This document shows, one piece after another, positions 8,707 to 16,920 of a stretch of 64,000 nucleotides of DNA; within the stretch, counting starts at the first letter, position 1; each line of letters opens with the position of its first letter. The notes under the pieces are model-generated. The model made no database searches. It was not told the origin of the DNA and was given only the letters and a program-made list of their open reading frames with translations. Position numbers and translations under genes: made by a program. Where the stretch lies: assembly GCA_015056915.1 (NCBI GenBank), contig SVFK01000011.1:1-64000 (forward strand), in the 5' to 3' direction. The DNA comes from Lachnospiraceae bacterium (GTDB lineage: Bacteria > Bacillota > Clostridia > Lachnospirales > Lachnospiraceae).

Positions 8707-9828
8707 TTATTCTACCACAAATTCCGCTCCCAGCTTGTATTTGGTATAATCACCCGGAGCTCTGTAATCTATTACTTCTTTTACGATGCGATACTGCCCG
8801 GGTGCAAGTGTACCATGAAAATAAGTCCATTTTACACTCCAGCTTATGGGTTCATTCTGCGGCATCATATATGCAATATCATGAAAGGCCCAATTGTCAA
8901 TCACATAATCTACCTTGTACCACTCATCTCCTCTTCGCATATGCAATTCATAGTCGTCTCCAAACTGCATATCCTTGTCACTGTAATTGTAAAACACCAG
9001 ATTGGCGCCTTTGTCCGTAGCGTAGGTCACATACATCGACACGCCATCCGTCATATCCACCTCATCTGCTGCCACTTGGGAAATACTTGCCTCCGGAAGC
9101 TCCTCCGAAAACAGCGAATCCAGAATCAAAAACAACTCATTCACGGTTCCATATCCACTATCCCTATAATATACACCGTCTACATTTACTATCTGTCCGG
9201 TCGGTGTCACCGTACTCAGTAAATTATCTTCTCGGTCATACAATCGCAGACAATACTGATATCCGACGCGAGGCGTCTGATTTTCATCCTCACCCACACT
9301 CAATGCATTATATTTTTCAATAATACTCCAAAATTCAGGACTACGCTCCATTTCTATCATTTCACCGCTATTACCGTTTGTAACCGTAAGCCGATAGGCT
9401 TCACCGGATTGAAAAATACACCACTCACCATCAATATTAATATGAATCACTCCATGTCCGCAACGCTGATAACCGAAGCCATCACCGAAATTAGACTGCT
9501 CATCCTCTGTCGGGGTCTCATGCGTAGCTACATGCGAAATAATCTCTCCGTCCATCACTCCGCATCTCAACTCATTACTTATGACACCGGTGTCATAATA
9601 TATCTCGCCATCGATTCTGACCATGCGGGGAATTGCCGCTTCAGCTGTTTTACCAAAGTCCTCCGTATTCTCCTTCGTATTTTCAACAGACAACTCCTGT
9701 TTCTCCATGGTTTCAACAGATAAAACCTGTTTCTCCTCATGAATTCTGTCCTTTCCTTCGTAACCACAGGCAACCATTGTACCTGTCAGCATTAAAAAAA
9801 GTATCATGCCCCATATCTTCTTTCCCAT
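8707..9828 (-). CDS. Lipoprotein with Ig-like C-terminal domain
   Basis: 373 residues. The first 20 form a lipoprotein signal peptide with the lipobox TMVAC just before Cys 21. An acidic linker with a short repeat (ETMEKQELSVENTKEN) follows. The middle (about 65-215) is beta-rich and unrecognised. The last ~100 residues end in LAPGQYRIVKEV, a pattern typical of bacterial Ig-like domains that close with a G-x-Y-x-[IL] strand. Predicted to be tethered to the outer face of the membrane. No conserved operon partner; the downstream neighbour is the tRNA terminator, read convergently. Confidence 0.8.
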   Translation of the reverse strand: MGKKIWGMILFLMLTGTMVACGYEGKDRIHEEKQVLSVETMEKQELSVENTKENTEDFGKTAEAAIPRMVRIDGEIYYDTGVISNELRCGVMDGEIISHVATHETPTEDEQSNFGDGFGYQRCGHGVIHINIDGEWCIFQSGEAYRLTVTNGNSGEMIEMERSPEFWSIIEKYNALSVGEDENQTPRVGYQYCLRLYDREDNLLSTVTPTGQIVNVDGVYYRDSGYGTVNELFLILDSLFSEELPEASISQVAADEVDMTDGVSMYVTYATDKGANLVFYNYSDKDMQFGDDYELHMRRGDEWYKVDYVIDNWAFHDIAYMMPQNEPISWSVKWTYFHGTLAPGQYRIVKEVIDYRAPGDYTKYKLGAEFVVE

Positions 9829-9878
9829 AGCACTCCCTCCGCTTCATGTAATCTCTTTTCACGCACTTTGTGTTTACT

Positions 9879-9907
9879 AAGGTAAATATACCTGATATAT
9901 ATACCTT
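9879..9907. promoter_or_regulatory. Possible operator in the lipoprotein/ldh divergent region
   Basis: AAGGTA (9879-9884) and TACCTT (9902-9907) form the ends of a 29-bp imperfect palindrome, with an extra ATACCT half-site inside. It lies about 50 bp upstream of the lipoprotein start within a 358-bp divergent gap. The rest of the gap is AT-rich and contains only the ldh promoter and a short repeat remnant. Confidence 0.35.
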
Positions 9908-10039
9908 GGTATCCTACTATTAATAAAAACGACTTTGCGAATATAATGTTTCATAAATAACATTTTCCGATAATATTTCTTTTTCATCCGAGAATGACAT
10001 CATCCTTTCTAAGGAATAATAGGATTAATATAAAAATTG

Positions 10040-10068
10040 TTGTCATCCTGTAATCAAAGAATTAAAAT
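10040..10068 (+). promoter_or_regulatory. Promoter of the D-lactate dehydrogenase gene
   Basis: TTGTCA (10040-10045), 17-bp spacer, TAAAAT (10063-10068). It predicts a leader of about 110 nt, which carries the short palindromic remnant at 10097-10142. Confidence 0.55.
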
Positions 10069-10096
10069 ATATTTATATAATATTGCCGAGGCAGAT

Positions 10097-10142
10097 GGCT
10101 CCGCAACCGCAAACCATTCTGACAATTGTAGATGATGGCTCC
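10097..10142. repeat. Short relative of the 150-bp palindromic element
   Basis: GGCTCCGCAACCGCAA starts this stretch and closely matches the right end of the core in the two long palindromes at 12.6 and 63.2 kb (GGCTCCGCAGCCGCAA). The following 12 bases also resemble the right outer arm of the 12.6-kb copy up to CAATTGT. TGTAGATGA near the end matches the complement of the left core end. It lies in the ldh leader, 45 bp before the start codon. Confidence 0.6.
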
Positions 10143-10186
10143 CATGCCTCCCGACAGCATATCACAAAAATAAGGAGATTAACTGT

Positions 10187-11176
10187 ATGAGAATTCTTTT
10201 TTACGACACCAAAAGCTATGACAAGGAATCCTTTGACGAAACCAAAAAGCTTTTCCCTGACACGGAAATCGAATATATTAAATCCGACCTGGACCCACGC
10301 ACGGCTGCTTTGGCTGAAGGCTTCGATGCAGTCTGCGGTTTCGTAAGCTCCGATGTGGGTGCCGATACACTTACCATTCTGCACAGTAAGGGTATCAAGC
10401 TGATATTGATGCGTTGTGCCGGATTTAACAATGTGGACTTAGAAAAGGCGAAAGAATATGACATTCGTGTCATGCGCGTTCCCGGTTACTCTCCTGAGGC
10501 AGTTGCCGAGCATGCCATGGCATTGGCTCTTGCCTGCAATCGCCGCCTTTACAAGGCATATAACAAGGTGCGTGAAAACGACTTCAGTCTGGCAGGCCTC
10601 ATGGGCTCCAATTTCTATCAGAAGACTGCCGGCATTATCGGAACCGGCAAAATCGGCGCTGCCATGTGTCGAATCTGCCACGGCTTCGGCATGAAGGTAA
10701 TTGCATATGATGTTTATGAAAATCCTGAACTTAGAAGTTTTGTGACATATGTGTCATTAGAAGATTTGTTATCAGATAGTGATTTGATTTCTCTGCACTG
10801 CCCATTAATGGATTCCACTCACCACATGATTAACATTGATACTATCAAGCAGATGAAGGACGGTGTGATTCTGGTTAACACGTCTCGTGGTGCTCTGGTA
10901 AAAACAAAGGATTTGATTGAAGGAATCCGCATGCACAAATTTGCAGGTGTGGGACTGGATGTGTATGAAGAAGAAACACAGAATGTATTTGAGGATCGCT
11001 CTGACGAGATTCTGGAGCATTCTACTACAGCCAGATTGCTGTCCTTCCCCAATGTGATGATTACATCACATCAGGGATTTTTCACAAAGGAAGCCTTAGC
11101 CGCCATAGCCCAGACTTCCTTACAAAATGCTATGGATTTCATTACCGGCAATCCCAGTCCCAACGACGTGTGCTAG
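10187..11176 (+). CDS. D-lactate dehydrogenase (D-2-hydroxyacid dehydrogenase)
   Basis: 329 residues. Reduces pyruvate to D-lactate with NADH, regenerating NAD during fermentation. Rossmann motif GTGKIG (152-157); catalytic triad residues Arg in NTSRGAL (R234), Glu in GLDVYEEE (about 261) and His in SHQGFFT (H295). The insertion with VFEDRSDEIL before the His is characteristic of the D-LDH branch rather than glyoxylate or phosphoglycerate dehydrogenases. SD AAGGAG precedes the ATG. One of the few plus-strand genes; convergent with the MATE gene. Confidence 0.92.
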   Translation: MRILFYDTKSYDKESFDETKKLFPDTEIEYIKSDLDPRTAALAEGFDAVCGFVSSDVGADTLTILHSKGIKLILMRCAGFNNVDLEKAKEYDIRVMRVPGYSPEAVAEHAMALALACNRRLYKAYNKVRENDFSLAGLMGSNFYQKTAGIIGTGKIGAAMCRICHGFGMKVIAYDVYENPELRSFVTYVSLEDLLSDSDLISLHCPLMDSTHHMINIDTIKQMKDGVILVNTSRGALVKTKDLIEGIRMHKFAGVGLDVYEEETQNVFEDRSDEILEHSTTARLLSFPNVMITSHQGFFTKEALAAIAQTSLQNAMDFITGNPSPNDVC

Positions 11177-11202
11177 GACAACCGGAAAGCAATAATTTAC
11201 CT

Positions 11203-12594
11203 CTATTTTGATGCAATAATGTTTTGAATCCATACACCCTTTTTCACCAGAATAAAGCCAATGATACATTTAATAATCTCCAGCATCTGGCAGCACAGAT
11301 ACAGCGGTATAATGTGCATATCCGTATAACGGCTCAATACAAAGGCCACCGGTACACAAATACCCCACAAAAATACACTGTCAAACAGGAACGTAATAAT
11401 CGTCTTGCCGCCGGAACGAAGCGTAAAATAGGATGCGTGGGTAAATGCAGCCAACGGCATGCAAAGCGCTGCGATACGCAAAAACCATGCTGCCAGCTCC
11501 TTCACCTGATCCGTGGTATTATAAAGCATCGGGAACAATGGCGCTATGATAATCAACACCAGACCGATTAACACACAGGAGCCTACTGAAAAGGCAATAA
11601 GCTTGGTATCCGTATCCTTGGCCTCCTCCATTTGTCCTGCCCCGAGCAGCTGACCTATAATAATGGAAATAGCACTTCCCAGTGCAATAAATACAACATT
11701 GAACAAATTGGATATGGTGGAAGAAATATTAAGTGCTGCCACCGTATCCAGACCTCGTATAGAATAACACTGCATAAGGGTTGCCATGCCGGCAGACCAT
11801 AATATTTCATTAATCATTAGCGGAGTGCCTTTGACAATCATATTGGTCGTCAGCTGTGAAGGGATTGCGAAGCTCCGATATGCTCCCACAATGAAAGGCA
11901 TCTCCACACTGTGTCTATGAGTCCAGATCACTACAATCGCTGCCTGCACATAACGCGAAATAACCGTGGCAATACCTGCACCGATTACTCCCAATTCCGG
12001 GAATCCGAATTTACCGAATATCAGCAGATAATTGAAAACCAGATTCACAAATACCGCAATAATACCGGCCTTCATGGGCAGCATGGTCTCTCCGCATTCT
12101 CGCAAAGTACTTGTGTAAATCTGCTCTACGCCAAAGGGTAACAGACCTATCATCATAACCCACAGGTATTGCTTTCCGTAATGAAGCGCTGCCTGTAGGG
12201 CAACCTCATTGCCTTCCCCGTGTAGGTACAGCAGAATTAATTCCTCTCCCCACAGTCCCAGTATTAACATACCGATTAGAGTGATTGCAAGGCAGATATA
12301 CACTTTGAAGCGAAAGGTATGCTGTACACCCTTATTATCCTTACAACCAAAAAACTGCGCTCCGAAAATACCGGCGCCTGATATGGCACCAAAGATTGCC
12401 AGATTGTACACCAGCAATATCTGATTGACGATGGCTATACCGGACATCTGCTCCGTTCCGATTCGCCCTACCATGATATTATCCAGCAGACCGACAAAAT
12501 TAGTAATACCGTTTTGAATCATAATCGGCACTGCCACAGACAGCACCATTAAATAAAAGGCTTTATCGCCGATTAATTTCTTTCTTATACTCAT
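11203..12594 (-). CDS. MATE family efflux transporter
   Basis: 463 residues with 12 predicted transmembrane segments in two repeats of six. The N-terminal half starts with PIMIQNGITNFVGLLDNIMVGRIG, which carries the typical MATE helix-1 D-N-x-x-V-G pattern. Exports cationic drugs or metabolites using Na+ or H+; the substrate cannot be read from sequence. Its start is 40 bp downstream of the palindrome at 12635-12870, which separates it from the nrdG-like gene. Confidence 0.92.
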   Translation of the reverse strand: MSIRKKLIGDKAFYLMVLSVAVPIMIQNGITNFVGLLDNIMVGRIGTEQMSGIAIVNQILLVYNLAIFGAISGAGIFGAQFFGCKDNKGVQHTFRFKVYICLAITLIGMLILGLWGEELILLYLHGEGNEVALQAALHYGKQYLWVMMIGLLPFGVEQIYTSTLRECGETMLPMKAGIIAVFVNLVFNYLLIFGKFGFPELGVIGAGIATVISRYVQAAIVVIWTHRHSVEMPFIVGAYRSFAIPSQLTTNMIVKGTPLMINEILWSAGMATLMQCYSIRGLDTVAALNISSTISNLFNVVFIALGSAISIIIGQLLGAGQMEEAKDTDTKLIAFSVGSCVLIGLVLIIIAPLFPMLYNTTDQVKELAAWFLRIAALCMPLAAFTHASYFTLRSGGKTIITFLFDSVFLWGICVPVAFVLSRYTDMHIIPLYLCCQMLEIIKCIIGFILVKKGVWIQNIIASK

Positions 12595-12634
12595 TCTATT
12601 TTATCCTTTGTGTGAAAGCATAGTTTTCCGATTA

Positions 12635-12870
12635 AGGTGCCAAAAGGCTCCGCTGTCACAATTGCCGGAATTGGTTGTCATCTACAGGAGCCTTAGTTGC
12701 CCTTAGGATTGCCAAAGATGCGTTATTGCCCAAAATTCGTCTGTTTGAGCGTAGCGAGTTTTCGAATTTTGGGTAATGTACTTAGCAGATTTGACAATTC
12801 TTAGTGCAACTTGGCTCCGCAGCCGCAACCAATTCCGGCAATTGTGACAGCGGAGCCTTTTTTGGCACCT
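12635..12870. repeat. 236-bp palindromic element, copy A
   Basis: Outer arms of about 40 bp (AGGTGCC...GGTTG at 12635-12677 against the complement at 12826-12870) pair almost perfectly. Inside lies a core (12675-12828) that also folds back: TTGTCATCTACAGGAGCC, then GGATTGCCAAA..., a loop containing GTTTGAGCGTAGCGAG, and the returning strand ending GGCTCCGCAGCCGCAA. T-runs follow the inner GGAGCC on both strands, so the outer stem may be a bidirectional terminator. The core is shared with copy B at 63.2 kb; the outer arms are not. It begins 6 bp after the stop of the nrdG-like gene. Confidence 0.9.
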
Positions 12871-12875
12871 AAGCG

Positions 12876-13586
12876 TTATTCTACACCCCGCAGAATGACC
12901 TTGTCGATGTATTTTCTTGCTATCTCAGCCATACTTTCCATGTCTTTTGGGGCAAATGCCGAAAAACAAGTTGCGCCCGCCCGTAATGCTATTATATTTT
13001 CATTTTCCTGAAATCCCTGTAAATAGTAAGCCCTGCAGCCGGACAACCAGCTTCCGATTGACTCAAACTCCTGTATATCGTGAATACCCTTTACCACAGT
13101 GGTGCGAAATTCGTAGGGAATACCTGCACTTTTCAAAATCTCAACACTCTCCTCTATTACCGAGAGGTCAAGATTGCTTACGCCTGCCGCCAGAGCGTAC
13201 TTCTCTCTGGATGCCTTAATATCCATTGCCACATAGTCAAGCATTTCCTCACTCAAAAGCTCCCGTAAAACCTGTGGGCGATAACCGTTGGTATCCAGCT
13301 TTACCAGATATCCCATATCCTTGAGCTTCTTAATAAAATCCTTCAAATCCCGCTGCAGCGTGGGTTCTCCACCGGTAATGCATACACCGTCAAGAATTCC
13401 CTGCCTCTTTTGCAAATGCGCCAACACTTCCCCTTCCGGTATCAGCTGCTGTCTCTTGGGTTCCATCACCAGCCCCGCATTATGGCAAAAGGGACAACGA
13501 AAATTGCAGCCACCTGTAAAAACGGTCGCTGCTACATACTCCGGGTAATCTAATAAAGTTGTTTTGTTGAAACCATGTATTTCCAT
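12876..13586 (-). CDS. Radical SAM activase, anaerobic ribonucleotide reductase type
   Basis: 236 residues. Radical SAM cluster CNFRCPFC with C27, C31 and C34 (CX3CX2C), a following GGEPTLQ motif, and the short single-domain fold typical of NrdG-like activating enzymes, which create a glycyl radical on the class III ribonucleotide reductase. Variants of this length with the N-terminus KTTLLDYPEYVAATVF are usually called anaerobic ribonucleoside-triphosphate reductase activating protein. The partner reductase gene is not adjacent, so the target is inferred. The stop codon is immediately followed by the palindrome of copy A. Confidence 0.82.
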   Translation of the reverse strand: MEIHGFNKTTLLDYPEYVAATVFTGGCNFRCPFCHNAGLVMEPKRQQLIPEGEVLAHLQKRQGILDGVCITGGEPTLQRDLKDFIKKLKDMGYLVKLDTNGYRPQVLRELLSEEMLDYVAMDIKASREKYALAAGVSNLDLSVIEESVEILKSAGIPYEFRTTVVKGIHDIQEFESIGSWLSGCRAYYLQGFQENENIIALRAGATCFSAFAPKDMESMAEIARKYIDKVILRGVE

Positions 13587-13640
13587 TTTACTGCCCTCGT
13601 GGACTCTCTTATCTCTAGTTCTTCATCAATAAAACAATGC

Positions 13641-13670
13641 CTGTACGACACACTATAATCTGCCGTACAG
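13641..13670 (-). terminator. Possible terminator overlapping the malQ stop codon
   Basis: CTGTACG (13641-13647) pairs with CGTACAG (13664-13670); on the minus strand it is followed by GCATTGTTTTATT. The stem includes the last codons of malQ, which is unusual. A weak call, because the T-run is broken. Confidence 0.4.
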
Positions 13671-15134
13671 CCTTGTCATGTCTCTAATCTCTTTTGCGAG
13701 TTTTGCTGTAAATTCCCTTTTTCCCATTCTCCACTTCCAATTGCTGCCCAACGTGGAGGGCACGTTCATACGGGCTTTTGAATCAAGACCCAGATAATCC
13801 TGCATAGGGATAATTGCCAGATAAGCAACACTGGCCATTGCAGCACGAATAAACTCCCAATGCAGGTTACTCTTTGGGCATCCAATCAGATTTAGGTAGC
13901 TGTCACACAACTCCCTGTCTGCGCCGCACAGTGCTTCATACCATCCCAGCACGGTATCATTATCATGTGTACCCGTATACACCACCGCATTCCTGGTATA
14001 ATTATGTGGTAAATAATCACTTTCTTCTCTGGAATCAAAGGCAAACTGTAATATTTTCATTCCGGGATATCCGGTCCTTTTCACTAATTCTATCACAGAA
14101 TCTGTCAAAAAGCCAAGGTCTTCAGCAATGATTTCCTTGTCACCCAACCGCTCCTGCAAGACACGAAAAATGTCATACCCCGGTCCCTGCTTCCACGTAC
14201 CGTTTTGGGCAGTGGCGGCACCGTAGGGAATAGAATAATACTCATCAAAGCCTCGAAAATGATCGATACGCACCACATCATACAACTCATAACAGGCTCC
14301 AAGGCGCTTCATCCACCATTCATACCCTGTCTCTTTATGATACTCCCAACGGTACAATGGGTTGCCCCACAGCTGTCCCGTCTCCGAGAACGCATCCGGT
14401 GGGCAACCTGCCACTGCTGTAGGAATACAATTCTTATCAAACTGAAAAAGCTCAGGATTGGCCCATGCATCAGCGCTGTCAAAGGCCACATAAATTGGGA
14501 TGTCACCTATAATCTTAATGCCTCTTTGATTGGCGTATGCTTTAAGCCGTTGCCACTGTGTATAGAACAAATATTGTTGAAACTGATAAAATTCTATCTC
14601 CTCCGCCAATTGATTTCGATAGTGTTCCATCGCTTCCGGTCTGCGAAGCTTGATGTCCTCATCCCACTCTACCCAGCAAATATTTTCAAAGCTCTCCTTC
14701 ACTGCCATGTACAATGCATAGTCCTCCAACCAATGCGCCTTTTCCTTGCAAAATTGGCAAAAGTCTGTATCCTTGCCAATATTGCTGTTATGGTATGCTT
14801 CTCGTAACAGAGCGAATCGATTGAAGTAAATTTTCTCATAATCAACATTCTGCCAATCATCTCCAAAGTCATATGCATCACAGTCTTCTCTTGTCAAATA
14901 GCCTCTGTCAATCAAATCCTCGGGGTCAATAAAGTACGGATTGCCCGCAAAAGTGGAGAAGGACTGATAAGGGGAATCACCATATCCGGTGGGCCCCAAC
15001 GGCAAAATCTGCCAGTAGGACTGTCCCGCTTCCCTCAATCGTTCCACAAAATCATAAGCCTCCTTAGAAAAGCAACCGATTCCATAGCGGGAGGGCAGGC
15101 TTGTAATAGGTAGCAAAATTCCGCTTTTTCTCAT
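13653..15134 (-). CDS. malQ: 4-alpha-glucanotransferase (amylomaltase)
   Basis: 493 residues from the ATG at 15134; a GTG one codon earlier is possible. Transfers alpha-1,4-glucan segments between maltodextrins and releases glucose (GH77). N-terminus GILLPITSLPSRYGIG is the family hallmark. Catalytic residues visible: Asp in VVRIDHFRGF (nucleophile), Glu in IIAEDLG (acid/base), Asp in GTHDNDT. Last gene of the malE-F-G-Q operon, so imported maltodextrins are processed by this enzyme together with glgP. Confidence 0.95.
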   Translation of the reverse strand: MRKSGILLPITSLPSRYGIGCFSKEAYDFVERLREAGQSYWQILPLGPTGYGDSPYQSFSTFAGNPYFIDPEDLIDRGYLTREDCDAYDFGDDWQNVDYEKIYFNRFALLREAYHNSNIGKDTDFCQFCKEKAHWLEDYALYMAVKESFENICWVEWDEDIKLRRPEAMEHYRNQLAEEIEFYQFQQYLFYTQWQRLKAYANQRGIKIIGDIPIYVAFDSADAWANPELFQFDKNCIPTAVAGCPPDAFSETGQLWGNPLYRWEYHKETGYEWWMKRLGACYELYDVVRIDHFRGFDEYYSIPYGAATAQNGTWKQGPGYDIFRVLQERLGDKEIIAEDLGFLTDSVIELVKRTGYPGMKILQFAFDSREESDYLPHNYTRNAVVYTGTHDNDTVLGWYEALCGADRELCDSYLNLIGCPKSNLHWEFIRAAMASVAYLAIIPMQDYLGLDSKARMNVPSTLGSNWKWRMGKREFTAKLAKEIRDMTRLYGRL

Positions 15135-15175
15135 CACTCACTCCTCGTTTCCTCTCTATTTACTACTTTTCACAT

Positions 15176-16021
15176 TTATCCCTTCACAGCACCTGCCACT
15201 ACACCCTCAATAATATATTTCTGGCATGCCAGATAAAAAATGATAATAGGTATAATGGACAGGACTAGGAGCGCCATCATGGAACCCATATCCTTGGCGC
15301 CGTAAGAGCCAATCAGATACTGTACCGCTACGGGAATGGTCTTATATGGTGTACTCAGTCCGATAACCAGATACGGCAACAGGTAATCGTTCCATATCCA
15401 CATTGCATTTAGAATTGCCACCGTAATTGCTGTGGGCTTTAAAATAGGCATTACCACACCAAAGAAGGTCTGCAGGGGATTGCAGCCGTCAATCATTGCC
15501 GCCTCCTCGATATCAAGTGGAATAGACTTAATAAATCCACAAAACATAAATACAGAAAGACCTGCTCCAAAGCCAAGATACAGAATCACCATTCCCACCG
15601 GATTGTTCAGATGTGTCATATTGGCAAGCTTCGACATGGTAAACATAACCATCTGAAAAGGCACAATCATAGAAAAGACAAACATGTAGTAAAGCACACT
15701 TGTGACCTTAGATTTTACTCTTGTTACAAAATAAGCTGTCATTGACGTAAAAAGCAGGATAGCCAATACGGAAAATACCGTGATAAACACTGACCAACCA
15801 AAGGCCGCAAAAAAGCTTGTCTTTTCAATACCATTCACATAATTGGTCAAACCTGCAAAGGTCTCCGCAGTAGGAAGCGCAAACGGATTATCGCTAATAA
15901 AAAGCTTTCCTTTAAAGGAATTCATAACCACAAACAGAATGGGTAGCAAGAAAGCTACTACTATAAAACATAATACACAAAAAAGGATTACATCAGAAGT
16001 CTTTTTTGTCTTTCTCATCAT
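15176..16021 (-). CDS. Maltodextrin-type ABC transporter permease (MalG-like)
   Basis: 281 residues, six predicted membrane helices. The EAA loop, reading EEAAMIDGCNPLQTFFGVVMP (with one extra residue), docks to the ATPase. Ends with the sugar-permease C-terminus YIIEGVVAGAVKG. Start overlaps the stop of the malF-like gene (ATGA), so the two permeases are coupled. No ATPase gene is in this operon; the MsmX-type ATPase at 26-27 kb is the likely partner. Confidence 0.93.
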   Translation of the reverse strand: MMRKTKKTSDVILFCVLCFIVVAFLLPILFVVMNSFKGKLFISDNPFALPTAETFAGLTNYVNGIEKTSFFAAFGWSVFITVFSVLAILLFTSMTAYFVTRVKSKVTSVLYYMFVFSMIVPFQMVMFTMSKLANMTHLNNPVGMVILYLGFGAGLSVFMFCGFIKSIPLDIEEAAMIDGCNPLQTFFGVVMPILKPTAITVAILNAMWIWNDYLLPYLVIGLSTPYKTIPVAVQYLIGSYGAKDMGSMMALLVLSIIPIIIFYLACQKYIIEGVVAGAVKG

Positions 16022-16860
16022 TGCTCAACCTCCCTTCTTCTGGTTAAAACAAGCTGAGACAAAGCAATGACTGCCACTACGATAAAGAATAGTACTGCCT
16101 TGGCCTGTCCCACACCTTCATATCCGCTTCGACCATAAAAGGTATTGTATATATCCAGTGCCAGCATTGCCGTTTTCTTGCTGGGTGCCCCTGCAGTCAA
16201 TGCCAGATTCTGGTCAAAAAGCTTAAAACTGTTAGAAACCGTCAAAAATAAGCATATGGTAATAGATGGCATAACCATCGGAATTTTCACCTTCAGTAAA
16301 GTCTGCCAACCGGTGGCTCCGTCAATTTGCGCCGCTTCCATCAATTCAGTAGGCACATTCTGCAAGCCTGCAATATAAATTATCATCATGTAGCCAATCA
16401 GCTGCCAATTCATGAGAATTATAAGTCCCCAGAAGCCATAGTTTGCATTAGCTACAAGAGTCGTCTCGTAACGCAATAGAATCGCATTAATCATCTGTTG
16501 CCAAATGTATCCCAGAATAATACCGCCAATCAAATTGGGCATAAAAAATACGGTACGAAACAGATTCGTCCCCTTAATCCTTCTGGTAAGTGCCAGCGCC
16601 AAAGCAAAGGCAAATAAATTAATGGTAGCAATGGATACCACAGCAAACCTTATTGTAAAAAGAAAAGCATTTATAAAGTCCTTGTCTGCAAAAATTTTGA
16701 TGTAATTTTCGAATCCTACAAATGTGGCATTCGTTATGGTCTTAAATTCGCAAAAGGACAAATAAACGCCCATAACAAAAGGAATAATAAACGCAAATGA
16801 AAATGCAATTAATGTAGGTAGAACAAAAATCGAAAAATAACGTTTTAATGTCTTTTGCAT
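16018..16860 (-). CDS. Maltodextrin-type ABC transporter permease (MalF-like)
   Basis: 280 residues from the ATG at 16860, which has a strong GGAGGAG nine bases upstream; the frame is open 15 codons further but without an SD. Six predicted helices and an EAA loop (MEAAQIDGATGWQTLLKVKIP). It lacks the extra N-terminal helices and periplasmic domain of enterobacterial MalF, as is normal in Firmicutes. Second gene of the operon. Confidence 0.93.
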   Translation of the reverse strand: MQKTLKRYFSIFVLPTLIAFSFAFIIPFVMGVYLSFCEFKTITNATFVGFENYIKIFADKDFINAFLFTIRFAVVSIATINLFAFALALALTRRIKGTNLFRTVFFMPNLIGGIILGYIWQQMINAILLRYETTLVANANYGFWGLIILMNWQLIGYMMIIYIAGLQNVPTELMEAAQIDGATGWQTLLKVKIPMVMPSITICLFLTVSNSFKLFDQNLALTAGAPSKKTAMLALDIYNTFYGRSGYEGVGQAKAVLFFIVVAVIALSQLVLTRRREVEQ

Positions 16861-16920
16861 AAGCTTTCTCCTCCTTGTATTATTTGAGGGCAGTGGCCCT
16901 GCCACTGCCCCGGTAAAACT

